Assembly: GCA_030527825.1 (NCBI GenBank)
Contig: JAUNAC010000002.1
Span: 594,444 to 658,443, forward strand
Direction: 5' to 3'
Length of the DNA stretch: 64,000 nt
From: Lautropia sp.
Lineage (GTDB): Bacteria > Pseudomonadota > Gammaproteobacteria > Burkholderiales > Burkholderiaceae_E
Shown: positions 25,908 through 34,302 of the stretch, piece after piece
How positions within the stretch are numbered: position 1 is the first letter of the stretch
Layout of the letters: each line of letters starts with the position of its first letter
The notes under the pieces: model-generated
What the model saw: only the letters and a program-made list of their open reading frames with translations
The model's database searches: none
What the model was told of the DNA's origin: nothing
Position numbers and translations under genes: made by a program

Positions 25908-27065
25908 TCAGACCTTCAGATAGCGGGCGCTCAATGCCACGCCGAGCATCAGGACGGTCACGACGAGAAAGGCGATCGGCAGGCTGCTGTGATGGGCGAT
26001 GAAGCCGATGCCGGCGGGGCCGGCCAGCACGCCCGCATAGCCAAGGGTGGTGAGGGCCGGTATGGCCACCGCCTGCGGCATGCTGTTCTGGCGGCCGACG
26101 GCGCTGAACAGCACTGGCACGATGTTCGAACAGCCGAGTCCGACCAGAGCGTAGCCCAGTAGCGCTGCCTGCCAATACGGCAGGTGTGTGGCCATCAGGA
26201 TACCGGCGGCACCCAACAGGGCGCCGGTGACGATGACGGCTCGCCGCCCTGCCCGGGCTACGACACGGTCGCCGCAGAGACGCCCGAGCGTCATGGCAAG
26301 CGAGAATGCACCAAAGCCATAGCCGGATTGCGAAATCGGTATGTGGTGCTTTTCGGTCAGAAGCAGCCCGCTCCAGTCCATCATCGAGCCTTCCACCAGG
26401 AAGACGATGAAGCACAGCACGCCCAGCAGGAGGACTTCACCATGTGGCACGGCAAAGGCTGGCCCCTCGGCAGGAATGCCGTAAGGCAGGATCCAGCGCC
26501 AGGTGACTGAGAGCATCAGCAGTCCCGTCAAGGCTATGAGGCTGACACTGGTTAGCGGGCTTGCGCCGAGATTCATGATGCCGCTGGCTGTGACTGCCCC
26601 GAGCAGTCCGCCCAGGCTGTAGAAACCGTGGAAACCCGACATCAGGGGGCGATTGCTGTGGCGTTCGACGATGACCGCCTGGATGTTCATCACACAGTCG
26701 AATGCGCCCGTCATGGCGCCGAATATAAAAAGCGCAATGGCTAGTGCAGTGACGGACGTGATGGAGGCAAGGAGTGGCAGGCACAGGCAGAGAATGAGGC
26801 CGCTGCAGGTCAGCACGCTGCGGCAGCCATAGCGGGTGCAGAGCGCGCCGGACAGTGGCATGGTGATCATTGAGCCGACACCCAGACACAGCAGAACCAT
26901 GCCCAGCTCGCCCTCGTCAACGCCGGTGGCGGCCTTGAGTGTCGGCACCAGGGAGGCCCAGGCTGCTATCAGGAAACCCACCAGCAGAAACAGCAGTCTG
27001 GTGCTGTGCTGCCATGGCCGCCCTGTGCCCAGAGATGCTGCGCTGGCAGCGGTCGATGCGGTCAT
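25908..27065 (-). CDS. MFS transporter, YbjJ-like
   Basis: 385 residues with twelve predicted helices. GFLIAAWASLVPTLKAATG at the first helix and the region GAFDCVMNIQAVIVERHSNRPLMSGFHGFYSLGG match the YbjJ/FucP-like branch of the major facilitators, as does MDWSGLLL in the second half. The substrate is unknown. It lies 20 bases after the Bcr/CflA-type transporter gene and so is probably the last gene of the same transcript. Confidence 0.88.
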   Translation of the reverse strand: MTASTAASAASLGTGRPWQHSTRLLFLLVGFLIAAWASLVPTLKAATGVDEGELGMVLLCLGVGSMITMPLSGALCTRYGCRSVLTCSGLILCLCLPLLASITSVTALAIALFIFGAMTGAFDCVMNIQAVIVERHSNRPLMSGFHGFYSLGGLLGAVTASGIMNLGASPLTSVSLIALTGLLMLSVTWRWILPYGIPAEGPAFAVPHGEVLLLGVLCFIVFLVEGSMMDWSGLLLTEKHHIPISQSGYGFGAFSLAMTLGRLCGDRVVARAGRRAVIVTGALLGAAGILMATHLPYWQAALLGYALVGLGCSNIVPVLFSAVGRQNSMPQAVAIPALTTLGYAGVLAGPAGIGFIAHHSSLPIAFLVVTVLMLGVALSARYLKV

Positions 27066-27085
27066 GATGCCTGTCTGGCAGGGGC

Positions 27086-28288
27086 TTAGCCTGTTCGTTG
27101 CCCAGGCATGGCTAGCCGATTACGGGTAGAGAGTAGCCACATCAATGCGGCACAGGCAAGGGCCGCAAAGTGGGTGATGGCCATGGCTTGGGCACTGTGG
27201 AAGATGTGCGGGGCAACAAAGGCGGAGACCAGCGCGAATATACCCATCTGGATAAAGCTCTGCAGTGAAGCAGCCAGCCCCCGCATGCTAGGGAACAGGC
27301 TGAGCACTTCCACGGTCATGCCGGGTATGGCCACCGTCATGCCCATCGTATAGACGCCCAGTGGGATGACAGCCCAGGGTACCCGCGGCTGATAAAGTGA
27401 GGTGTAGAGGAGGCTGCCGGTCGTGGCCAGCAGCATCAGGCAGAAGCCAGCGAAAATGAGGCGCCCGGATGCCACCTTACGGGCCAGACGCCGAGAAATG
27501 CTGGAGCCCGCCAGCATGCCGATGGTCAGGGGAATGAACATCCAGCCGAAGTCTGTTTCAGAAAGGCCCAGAATCTTGATGATGTAAGGTGCTGCGGAGC
27601 TGATGTACAGTGCTACGCCGGAGAAGCAGAGCGCGATACTGAAGGCGCGCAGAATGAACGTCTGATGGCGCAGGACAATCCCATAGTTGGTGAGAATGGT
27701 GCCCAGTCTAGGCGTAGTGCGCTGTTCCGGTGCAAGGGTCTCCGGGATGCCCCGGTACCAGATGGCATACAGGACAAGACCGTAGAGCATCAGCATGATA
27801 AAGACGGAATGCCAGCCAGTCGTGGCCTGCAGCCAGCCGCCAATGACTGGGGCAAAGGAAGGGGCGATCGAAAATACCATCATGATCAGGGCCATGACGC
27901 GCTGGGCCTCGGCGCCTGAGAAGCGATCCTGAACGATGGCACGCGGCAGTACGGCGGTGAAGCCAGCTGCGGTTCCCTGCAGGCTGCGGGCCAGCAGAAG
28001 CATGTGAATATTGTTCGAAAAGATGGCGAGAATGGAGCCACCGCTGAAAAGTAGTAACGCCAGCATGACCGTGGGGCGGCGGCCCAGGCTGTCGGAGATC
28101 GTTCCGGCAAACAGTGTGGTGATCGCCATCATGCCGATGTAGATACTCAGGGTTTGCTGGACGGCCAGCGGCGTGGCCTGGAAGTCGGCGATGATGGCGG
28201 GAAAGGATGGCAGGTAGGCGTCGATGCCCAGCGCACCGACCATGGCCAGCATGGCGAGGGCGACGGTGATACCGGTGTTTTTCAGCAT
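27086..28288 (-). CDS. Bcr/CflA family drug-resistance MFS transporter
   Basis: 400 residues, twelve helices. The first helix carries GALGIDAYLPSFPAI and the A-motif-like GTISDSLGRRPT lies between helices 2 and 3, typical of the Bcr/CflA drug:proton antiporters. ARSLQGTAAGFTAVLPRAIVQD is the conserved helix-4 region. ATG 28288 fits the family start; no strong ribosome-binding site is visible, and the open frame extends upstream without homology. It probably shares a transcript with the HxlR regulator and the following MFS gene. Confidence 0.9.
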   Translation of the reverse strand: MLKNTGITVALAMLAMVGALGIDAYLPSFPAIIADFQATPLAVQQTLSIYIGMMAITTLFAGTISDSLGRRPTVMLALLLFSGGSILAIFSNNIHMLLLARSLQGTAAGFTAVLPRAIVQDRFSGAEAQRVMALIMMVFSIAPSFAPVIGGWLQATTGWHSVFIMLMLYGLVLYAIWYRGIPETLAPEQRTTPRLGTILTNYGIVLRHQTFILRAFSIALCFSGVALYISSAAPYIIKILGLSETDFGWMFIPLTIGMLAGSSISRRLARKVASGRLIFAGFCLMLLATTGSLLYTSLYQPRVPWAVIPLGVYTMGMTVAIPGMTVEVLSLFPSMRGLAASLQSFIQMGIFALVSAFVAPHIFHSAQAMAITHFAALACAALMWLLSTRNRLAMPGQRTG

Positions 28289-28355
28289 AGAGACAGACAG
28301 GCGTTGGGATGGAATGGCAGATGAGGGATGGCGAAGGATCAGGCTGGGGCAGCCG

Positions 28356-28754
28356 TCATCCGGGGGCAGTCGGATGATTGTGACCTGCCCCTGTTGACGG
28401 GGACAGGGAACCCTGTCTGGCGGACAGGTAGGTCTCTCCCCAGGCCCGGAGGGCCTCGATGACCGGGGCCAGTGTCTGGCCCTGTGTGCTAAGGCGATAT
28501 TCAACCCGCGGCGGAACCTCGGGATAGATGGTGCGAGCCACCAGCCCGTCGTGTTCCAGTTCGCGCAGCTGGTTGGTGAGCATGCGCTGGGTGATGTTGG
28601 GCAGGCTGCGCCGCAGGGCATTGAAGCGCATGACTTTCTGTGTCAGCAGGTGGTAGAGGATGACGCTCTTCCACTTGCCGCCGATCAGGCCAAGGGTGGC
28701 CTCGACCGGGCAGCCAACGGTGCAGTCGACGCGTGAATGGGAGGTACTGGGCAT
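28356..28754 (-). CDS. HxlR family transcriptional regulator
   Basis: A 132-residue winged-helix protein. The signature is complete: C-x-V-x-A-TLGLIGGKWKSVILYHLL at about 16-37, then FNALRRSLPNITQRMLTNQLRELEHDGLV and RVEYRLSTQGQTL. Two Cys near the N-terminus (C11, C15) may give redox or electrophile sensing, as in other family members. It heads the same strand as two MFS transporters and probably controls them. The C-terminal tail after residue 115 is polar and probably disordered. Confidence 0.93.
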   Translation of the reverse strand: MPSTSHSRVDCTVGCPVEATLGLIGGKWKSVILYHLLTQKVMRFNALRRSLPNITQRMLTNQLRELEHDGLVARTIYPEVPPRVEYRLSTQGQTLAPVIEALRAWGETYLSARQGSLSPSTGAGHNHPTAPG

Positions 28755-28984
28755 GCCGGCGCCATCGGGATGCCCCGGTTCATGCAGGGCGATACGGGTG
28801 AGTCGGAAGGATAAGATGCTGAAGTATAGCGGTCTCTGCCGGTTGACAGTATATTTTTCGTCACTACTGATGACTGATGCGGGTAGTGCGACACGGCCGG
28901 GTCGTGATGACTGGGCTGTCGGTCAGGTATGGCGGTGTGCGCCTTGCTGGCCAAGCGACAGGTGCCAGGTTGCGTCGGACCATG

Positions 28985-29053
28985 GAAAAACCACCTGCCC
29001 GTGGCCGGGTTGCGACGATTCGCAGAACCCAGCCACGCGCGAGGTGGTTTTTC
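28985..29053 (-). terminator. Long compound hairpin downstream of the efe operon
   Basis: GAAAAACCACCT at 28985-28996 pairs perfectly with AGGTGGTTTTTC at 29042-29053. Inside it GTGGC-c-GGGTT pairs with AACCC-a-GCCAC, and GCGA pairs with TCGC. On the minus strand this 69-base structure ends in GGTTTTTC, so it can terminate the efe transcript about 70 bases past the last gene. It is much longer than a typical terminator. The rest of the 370-base gap holds no gene. Confidence 0.65.
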
Positions 29054-29123
29054 GGGTATGGCGTCCGGATCATCCTGATCCGCCCTTCCCCCGGTTGGAC
29101 GGATCAGGCCGGTGGCCGTTGGC

Positions 29124-29954
29124 TCAGTTCAGGCCGAACATGCCGCGCAGCTTGGAGAGATCCTCCGCCAGGGTGTTAACCCGGCCGGACAGAATCTTGC
29201 GATCCGCTTCGGACAGTTTGTCATAGGAGACGAAGCCACCGTCCTTGGTTTTGTATTTTTTCAGGATCGTGAATACGGTGCTGAAGTTTTTCTCGGTCTT
29301 GGTCAGGAACGCCTTGTCTTCGCGGGCGATCAGCGGTTTGACGAGTTCAACGATCTTGTAGGCGCCCTCGAAGTTGGCCTGGAAGTCCCACAGGTCCGTG
29401 TGGCTGTAGCGGTCTTCTTCGCCGGAGATCTTGGTGGCGGCCACTTCTTCCATCAGGGCGGCAGCGCCACCAACCACTTTCTCGGGCGGGAAAGTCAGGT
29501 CGGTCAGGCGTTTATGCAGCTCCTCAACGTTGGCCAGCAGTTCGTCGGCAAACTTGGTGACCTGCTTGGTGTCCTTCTGGTGCCACAGGGCATACTCGAT
29601 GCGGTGGAAGCCGCCGAAACCGGGATCCTCCTCACGTTTTTCGTGGTCGTCAGCCCGGGAATCGATGGCGGCGTCCATGTCGCTGAAGAGTTCGGCAACC
29701 GGCTCGACGCGCTCATAGTGGGTGCGCACCGGGGCGAACAGTTTCTTGGCTTTTTCGATCTGGCCGGCCTTGACAGCGGCAACAAAGACCTTGGTGTCCT
29801 TCACCAGGGAAGCGACGTTCTTGTCAACGAAAATCTTGTATTCGGCAATCGGGCCGACAAGTTCGCTGGGCTGAACGGCAGCCTGGGCACTGATGGCGCC
29901 AAAGGCGGCTGCATTGGCAACCATGGCGGAGATGATGGTACGGCGAATGGTCAT
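29124..29954 (-). CDS. M75 (imelysin-like) periplasmic iron-uptake protein, EfeM-type
   Basis: 276 residues. A Sec signal ends near AISAQAAV (about residue 26), then a single helical M75 domain. The metal-binding HxxE motif is HRIE at 117-120 within GGFHRIEYALW. There is no N-terminal cupredoxin domain, unlike EfeO, so it matches the short EfeM type. It is the last gene of the efe operon, 148 bases after efeB, and duplicates the function of the full EfeO encoded two genes earlier. Length and motif are normal for a cupredoxin-less member. It probably binds Fe(II)/Fe(III) in the periplasm. Confidence 0.88.
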   Translation of the reverse strand: MTIRRTIISAMVANAAAFGAISAQAAVQPSELVGPIAEYKIFVDKNVASLVKDTKVFVAAVKAGQIEKAKKLFAPVRTHYERVEPVAELFSDMDAAIDSRADDHEKREEDPGFGGFHRIEYALWHQKDTKQVTKFADELLANVEELHKRLTDLTFPPEKVVGGAAALMEEVAATKISGEEDRYSHTDLWDFQANFEGAYKIVELVKPLIAREDKAFLTKTEKNFSTVFTILKKYKTKDGGFVSYDKLSEADRKILSGRVNTLAEDLSKLRGMFGLN

Positions 29955-29980
29955 GTCGTTACGCTCCTTGTTGCGTTGTG

Positions 29981-30000
29981 ACAGGGACAGGGACAGGGAC
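29981..30000. repeat. Short hexamer repeat (ACAGGG)3
   Basis: Three copies of ACAGGG plus a partial fourth lie 27 bases upstream of the EfeM-type gene start, within the untranslated spacer after efeB. Length changes could alter the leader of that gene. Confidence 0.6.
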
Positions 30001-30102
30001 AGAATCTGATGGCAAATCAGAAAGAAAATGTTTTAAAACTCCGGTCATTCTAGGGCCAGTTGCAAAGACCGCACACATATCGGGGGATCGTGCCTGGGGG
30101 AA

Positions 30103-31476
30103 TCAGCTGCGGGTAGTGCTGGCTTCCAGCAGGCTGCGCCCCAGCCAGTCATTTTTGTCCCGGATGCCGGGCAATGTGTAAAAGTAGCCGCCGCCGACCG
30201 GTTTGATGTATTCCTCCAGGGGTTCGCCATCCAGACGCTTTTGCACGGTGATGAAACCTTTTTCCAGGTTGGTCTGGTAGCAGATGAACAGCAGCCCCAT
30301 GTCGAGCTGCCCGGATTTGGTGACCCCGTTGGAATAGTTGAATGGCCGGCGCAGGATCAGGTTCTCCACGGATTTCGGAGTACGCGGGTTGGCCAGACGG
30401 ATGTGGGCATCAAGCGGAATTTTTTTGCCCTTGGGGTCGGCGGCATAGTCAGGTGTGTGGAATTCCGTGGCCGTGACGTTGTCCAGAGGGGCACCATTGT
30501 CCTTGGCACGGCCGAAAATGGACTCCTGCTCCTGTAGCGGGGTCCGATCCCAGCGCTCGACAAAGTTGCGGATGATGCGTACGGCCTGGTAAGTGCCGCC
30601 GACCGCCCAGGCTGGCTCCTTTGCAGTTTTCCCGACCCAGACGACCTGATCCATCAGGGCGGAGCTGGAAGAATCGGGATTGGCGGATCCGTCACGAAAG
30701 CCGAGGAAATTGCGCGCACTTTCCGCAGGCTGCCCGGGACGGGCAGCAATGGGGGGGACATTGCCTTCCTGCTTCCAGTGCAGCACCAGTAGGTCGGGCA
30801 GGTTCTTGATGATGTCGCGCAATGCGTTGATGATGGTGTCCGGCGTGTTGGCGCAGAACTGGATGGAGAGGTCACCGTGGCAGAGCGCCGGGTCAAGGGC
30901 GTCGTTGGGGAAACCCTTCATCTGTTGCAGGAATCTGGGCTTGAGCGCGGCCAGACCAAAGCGTTCATCGAACAGGGAGTGGCCGACCGATACCGTAATG
31001 GTGAGGGCGTCAGGGGGCAGCACCGGCCCGAGCAGCCCGGAGCTGACCGGCGGCAGCTTGGGATCTACCTGCCTTTCCCGGCCACCCTGAGTGAGGAAGG
31101 CGATCCGGCTCGTGAGCGTGCGAAACAGGCGCTCCAGCTCTTCACGATCCTGGGCCAGCACAAAGAACGAAGCGACCATGCCCGCATTGGGGCGTGGGGT
31201 GACGATGCCCGCCTGGTGCTCGCCCAGGTAGGACACGCGTTCCTGAAAATGCGTACTGGTGGATGCATCGGTGACCTGGCCAGCATCGTGGTTACTGCGC
31301 TCGGCGGGCGTGGCTGCGTCTGCTGCGCGCTGACCCACCATGCTGGCCAGCCCAAGGCTGGCCGCACCCAGGCCGCCGAGCAGGTGTCGGCGATGTGATG
31401 AAGCGGGTTGCCCGGCCAGGGGGGCTGGACAGGTAGGTTGGGTCAGGGAATCGGGAGATTCAGGCTTCTGGTTCAT
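30103..31476 (-). CDS. efeB: EfeB, Tat-exported haem peroxidase of the iron-uptake system
   Basis: A 457-residue periplasmic DyP-type peroxidase. The Tat signal [17 protein letters not shown] has the twin Arg at 29-30. The distal catalytic Asp is in GFRDGSANP (D262), and the proximal haem His is H358 in HIRLANPR, both as in E. coli EfeB. The central [12 protein letters not shown] and [11 protein letters not shown] are also conserved. It oxidises Fe(II) or acts on haem to supply iron to EfeO/EfeU. The ATG at 31476 lacks a strong ribosome-binding site, but the signal peptide starts there. It follows efeO by 52 bases. Confidence 0.95.
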   Translation of the reverse strand: MNQKPESPDSLTQPTCPAPLAGQPASSHRRHLLGGLGAASLGLASMVGQRAADAATPAERSNHDAGQVTDASTSTHFQERVSYLGEHQAGIVTPRPNAGMVASFFVLAQDREELERLFRTLTSRIAFLTQGGRERQVDPKLPPVSSGLLGPVLPPDALTITVSVGHSLFDERFGLAALKPRFLQQMKGFPNDALDPALCHGDLSIQFCANTPDTIINALRDIIKNLPDLLVLHWKQEGNVPPIAARPGQPAESARNFLGFRDGSANPDSSSSALMDQVVWVGKTAKEPAWAVGGTYQAVRIIRNFVERWDRTPLQEQESIFGRAKDNGAPLDNVTATEFHTPDYAADPKGKKIPLDAHIRLANPRTPKSVENLILRRPFNYSNGVTKSGQLDMGLLFICYQTNLEKGFITVQKRLDGEPLEEYIKPVGGGYFYTLPGIRDKNDWLGRSLLEASTTRS

Positions 31477-31528
31477 GAGGCAGGAGAGTTTCTGTTCGGT
31501 ACAGTTCCGGGAAAAGGGATGGTTCGAT

Positions 31529-32719
31529 CTATTCCAGGCCGAGCGCGGCATTGGCTTTGCCCATGGTGTCCGCCAGCTGGTTGATCGGCATAGCGACGGC
31601 CTTGCGCTCACTGTCGCTCAGGATTTCTGCGCGAAAGCCCTCCCCCTGTTCGCCTTTCAGCCGATAGGGATCCAGCGCACGATTGAAAGCGGCATATCCG
31701 CTGTCGATGGCCTGTCGGAGGGCAGGTGCGGGACGTGCCAGCAGCGGCGCAACCAGCATGGCCAGCTTGCGGGTGCCGTCCAGCGTGCCCTGCAGGTCAG
31801 ATGCTTCAGTGTGGCTCCAGCGTTCTTCGCCGCCCGCGGGCAGATTGTCAGCGGTACGGCGCAGCAGTTTTGCGGCGGAACTGCTCAGGCGCTCGGGCGG
31901 GATATCCAGTGCATTGAGCCGCTCACGCAGCGTACCCAGATCACTCAGGAGCTGTTCAGCGATCGGCAGCAGCGCCCGGAGATCATTCCCTTGCTGGCCA
32001 AAGAGGCCATATTCAAGCCGATGAAATCCCCGGAAAGCTGGGTCTGCCTGACGTTTTTCGAAGTATTCGGCCCGGCCGTTGATACGCTGGTCGAGATCCG
32101 AGAACATTTCTGCCATGGGTTCGATGCGCTTGTATAGCTGATGGGCCGGGGCATAGCGGTTGCGGGCTTCAGCAAGGGAGCCGGTGCGTATCGCATTGAC
32201 CAGTTCTTCGGTAGCCTCCTGCAGCTGACTGCTCTGGGAGACCAGGTAAAAGCGGTATTCGGCCAGGGCACCCAAAAAATTCACGGCGGAGGGTCGGGCA
32301 GCTTCTGTCTCTGTTGAGGCAGTGACGTGTAATTTGCCACGGGGATTGCTCAGCAGGCCACAGGTGATGTCGTAATCGCCGGGACGCAGCCGGACTTTCA
32401 TGGACTGGGTGAAACCGGGCGCAATGTTCTCGCGTTCCTCGACCACCATGATGCCGTCGAGGATTTCCCATTCTAGGGCACGATCCGAATGGTTCACGAT
32501 GCGAAACGTATGCGGGCCCGCGGGGACGGTGATTTCGTTGGGGGTGCAGCTTCGGCCCTGGATGGTGACCGTGATGGCGTCCGCATCTTCCTTCGCGGTG
32601 CCATGCTGCGCCTTGTTCGAGGCATACCAGAAGGCGGCAAACCCGGCAAGAACGAGAATGACTGAGCTGGCCATGGCGGCGCGCATCAGCGCGGAACGGG
32701 GCTTGGGTTGGTCTGGCAT
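31529..32719 (-). CDS. efeO: EfeO, periplasmic cupredoxin-M75 iron-binding protein
   Basis: 396 residues. An uncleaved or cleavable N-terminal hydrophobic segment (about 12-32) leads into a cupredoxin-like domain (about 48-134) with C58 and C120. The M75 peptidase-like domain (about 145-395) carries the metal motif HRLE at 233-236 in [10 protein letters not shown]. EfeO collects iron and hands it to the EfeU permease. It lies between efeU (51 bases upstream) and efeB (52 bases downstream). Compared with the short M75 protein at 29124 it has the extra N-terminal domain. Confidence 0.93.
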   Translation of the reverse strand: MPDQPKPRSALMRAAMASSVILVLAGFAAFWYASNKAQHGTAKEDADAITVTIQGRSCTPNEITVPAGPHTFRIVNHSDRALEWEILDGIMVVEERENIAPGFTQSMKVRLRPGDYDITCGLLSNPRGKLHVTASTETEAARPSAVNFLGALAEYRFYLVSQSSQLQEATEELVNAIRTGSLAEARNRYAPAHQLYKRIEPMAEMFSDLDQRINGRAEYFEKRQADPAFRGFHRLEYGLFGQQGNDLRALLPIAEQLLSDLGTLRERLNALDIPPERLSSSAAKLLRRTADNLPAGGEERWSHTEASDLQGTLDGTRKLAMLVAPLLARPAPALRQAIDSGYAAFNRALDPYRLKGEQGEGFRAEILSDSERKAVAMPINQLADTMGKANAALGLE

Positions 32720-32770
32720 GATGGCTTAGGTGGGCGGAACTGGGCGGTGGGGAGGTGACGGGAGCGGAGG

Positions 32771-33634
32771 TTAACGGGGCGAGGTGGCTGGCATGGCTGT
32801 CGTGACGGCAGGACGCAGAAAGAGCACGAGTGTGGTCGCCAGAAAGGCGACGTAGAGAAGTATTTCGCCCACGACCGGTGCAGACTGATAGCCGAGCAGT
32901 CCGGAAAGTACAGTTCCCAGCGGGCTGTCCATCGGCAGGGTGTCATCCATGTTGAAGACAACCTGCTGGAGCTGGTTCCAGATGCCGGCCTCATGGAACT
33001 TGCGCAGCACACCAGCCAGCAGACCTGCTGCTACCAGCAGGATGAATACACCAGTGAAACGGAAAAAACGTCGCAGGTTCAGGCGTATGCCGCCAGAATA
33101 AAGGCCGTAGCCAATGGCGATGGAAACGGCGATGCCGCCGAGCGCGCCGACGGGAGCCTCCCAGCCATGGCTTTGCTGAAAGATGGCCAGCAGGAAAAAG
33201 ACCGATTCAAGCCCTTCGCGTGCCACGGCCAGAAAAACCATGCAAATCAGCGCCCAGCCGGCCGCATCGCTGCCCTGCCCCAGCGCACGGTCGATGGATG
33301 CCTGCAGATCGCCCTTGATGCTGCGTGCGGTCTTGCGCATCCAGAAAACCATGGAGGTCAGCATGCCGACTGCGATGAGTCCTACAATACCTTCGAAGAG
33401 CTCCTGTTCTTTCTGGGGAAATTCAGCAGCCATCAGTTGCAGGCCGGCGCCGGCGAACAGGGAGAGCGCGCTGGCCAGCATGACACCGACCCAGACGGCA
33501 GGCATCAGCCCTGCTCGCCCGCTTTGTTTCAGATAGCTGGCGACAATACCGACGATGAGGGCTGCTTCGATGCCCTCGCGCAACATGATGAGAAAGGGAA
33601 CGAGCATCTGGATTAGCCAATAGGAGGAAGTCAT
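32771..33634 (-). CDS. efeU: EfeU, ferrous iron permease (OFeT/Ftr1 family)
   Basis: 287 residues, seven predicted membrane helices. Both iron-transport REGxE motifs are present: REGIE at 19-23 and REGLE at 139-143. EFPQKEQELFEGIVGLIAV and AVAREGLESVFFLLA match E. coli EfeU closely. ATG 33634 is used; E. coli EfeU would begin at the Met at 33607 and an in-frame TTG lies at 33655, and none has a clear ribosome-binding site. It is the first gene of the efeU-efeO-efeB-efeM operon and lies directly downstream of a Fur-like box. Confidence 0.93.
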   Translation of the reverse strand: MTSSYWLIQMLVPFLIMLREGIEAALIVGIVASYLKQSGRAGLMPAVWVGVMLASALSLFAGAGLQLMAAEFPQKEQELFEGIVGLIAVGMLTSMVFWMRKTARSIKGDLQASIDRALGQGSDAAGWALICMVFLAVAREGLESVFFLLAIFQQSHGWEAPVGALGGIAVSIAIGYGLYSGGIRLNLRRFFRFTGVFILLVAAGLLAGVLRKFHEAGIWNQLQQVVFNMDDTLPMDSPLGTVLSGLLGYQSAPVVGEILLYVAFLATTLVLFLRPAVTTAMPATSPR

Positions 33635-33650
33635 GGAAGGAGAAAGCCGG

Positions 33651-33669
33651 CTCAATGATAATCATTATT
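33651..33669 (-). promoter_or_regulatory. Fur box upstream of efeU
   Basis: CTCAATGATAATCATTATT agrees with the classical 19-bp Fur consensus at 15 positions, including the whole central AATGATAATCATTAT. It ends less than 20 bases from the efeU start and predicts iron repression of the operon. Confidence 0.85.
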
Positions 33670-33878
33670 TGCAATCTGTGGCGATTATCACAACAAGACG
33701 TTCAGGGAATAATGGTCGCGCTGCGTGCTTGATCAGCCAGGATTCCCGCTAATTTTTGATAGCAGCGGCAGTCTAGGAAACGATAGAGACAGAGAGTATA
33801 GATAGAGGTAGCTTTGGGGCTGTGCCAGACATGCAGGCCGGTGGCAGTCGTCAGGCAAAAGGAAGGGGGATGCGGACG

Positions 33879-33910
33879 AAAAAAAACCACCCTAAGGGTG
33901 GCCTTTTTTT
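33879..33910 (-). terminator. Intrinsic terminator downstream of tRNA-Asp
   Basis: CCACCC-TAA-GGGTGG flanked by a run of eight A and a run of seven T gives a terminator in both directions. On the minus strand it closes the tRNA-Asp transcript 14 bases beyond the CCA. The AT-rich stretch 33670-33870 between it and the Fur box holds no gene. Confidence 0.88.
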
Positions 33911-33923
33911 AAGACAAGTGAAC

Positions 33924-34000
33924 TGGCGGAGCGGACGGGGCTCGAACCCGCGACCCCCGGCGTGACAGGCCGGTATTCTAACCAACTGAACTACCGCTCC
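33924..34000 (-). tRNA. tRNA-Asp (anticodon GTC)
   Basis: A 77-base tRNA with encoded CCA on the minus strand. The acceptor begins GGAGCGG, the D-arm is AGTTCAGTTGGTTAGAAT, the anticodon loop CCTGTCACG gives GTC, and the T-loop is GGTTCGAGCC. It probably shares a transcript with the upstream tRNA-Val. Confidence 0.97.
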
Positions 34001-34159
34001 AGCACTTGATTGACTTCAGCTAACTGCTGAAGCTGACATTATAGTCTGTTGATTTGTTCTGTCAACTGCCCTGGAAAAATCTGGACTACTCTGTCTTTTT
34101 GAACCAAGCATCTGCACAAACGCACAGAAAACTCGCAATAGGCTACCTGGTTGGTATGG

Positions 34160-34235
34160 TGGTGGGTGCTGAGAGTCTCGAACTCCCGACCTACGCCTTG
34201 TAAGGGCGCCGCTCTACCAACTGAGCTAAGCACCC
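34160..34235 (-). tRNA. tRNA-Val (anticodon TAC)
   Basis: A 76-base tRNA with encoded CCA. The acceptor begins GGGTGCT, the D-arm is AGCTCAGTTGGTAGAGC, the anticodon loop CCTTACAAG gives TAC, and the T-arm contains GAGTTCGAGACTC. It lies 67 bases after the lon stop codon and upstream of tRNA-Asp on the same strand. Confidence 0.97.
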
Positions 34236-34302
34236 ATACCAACGCTGCAAGCCAATAATAATAACCGGCATTGCAGGTAATTTGCAAGTGCCGGCCGAAA
34301 CG

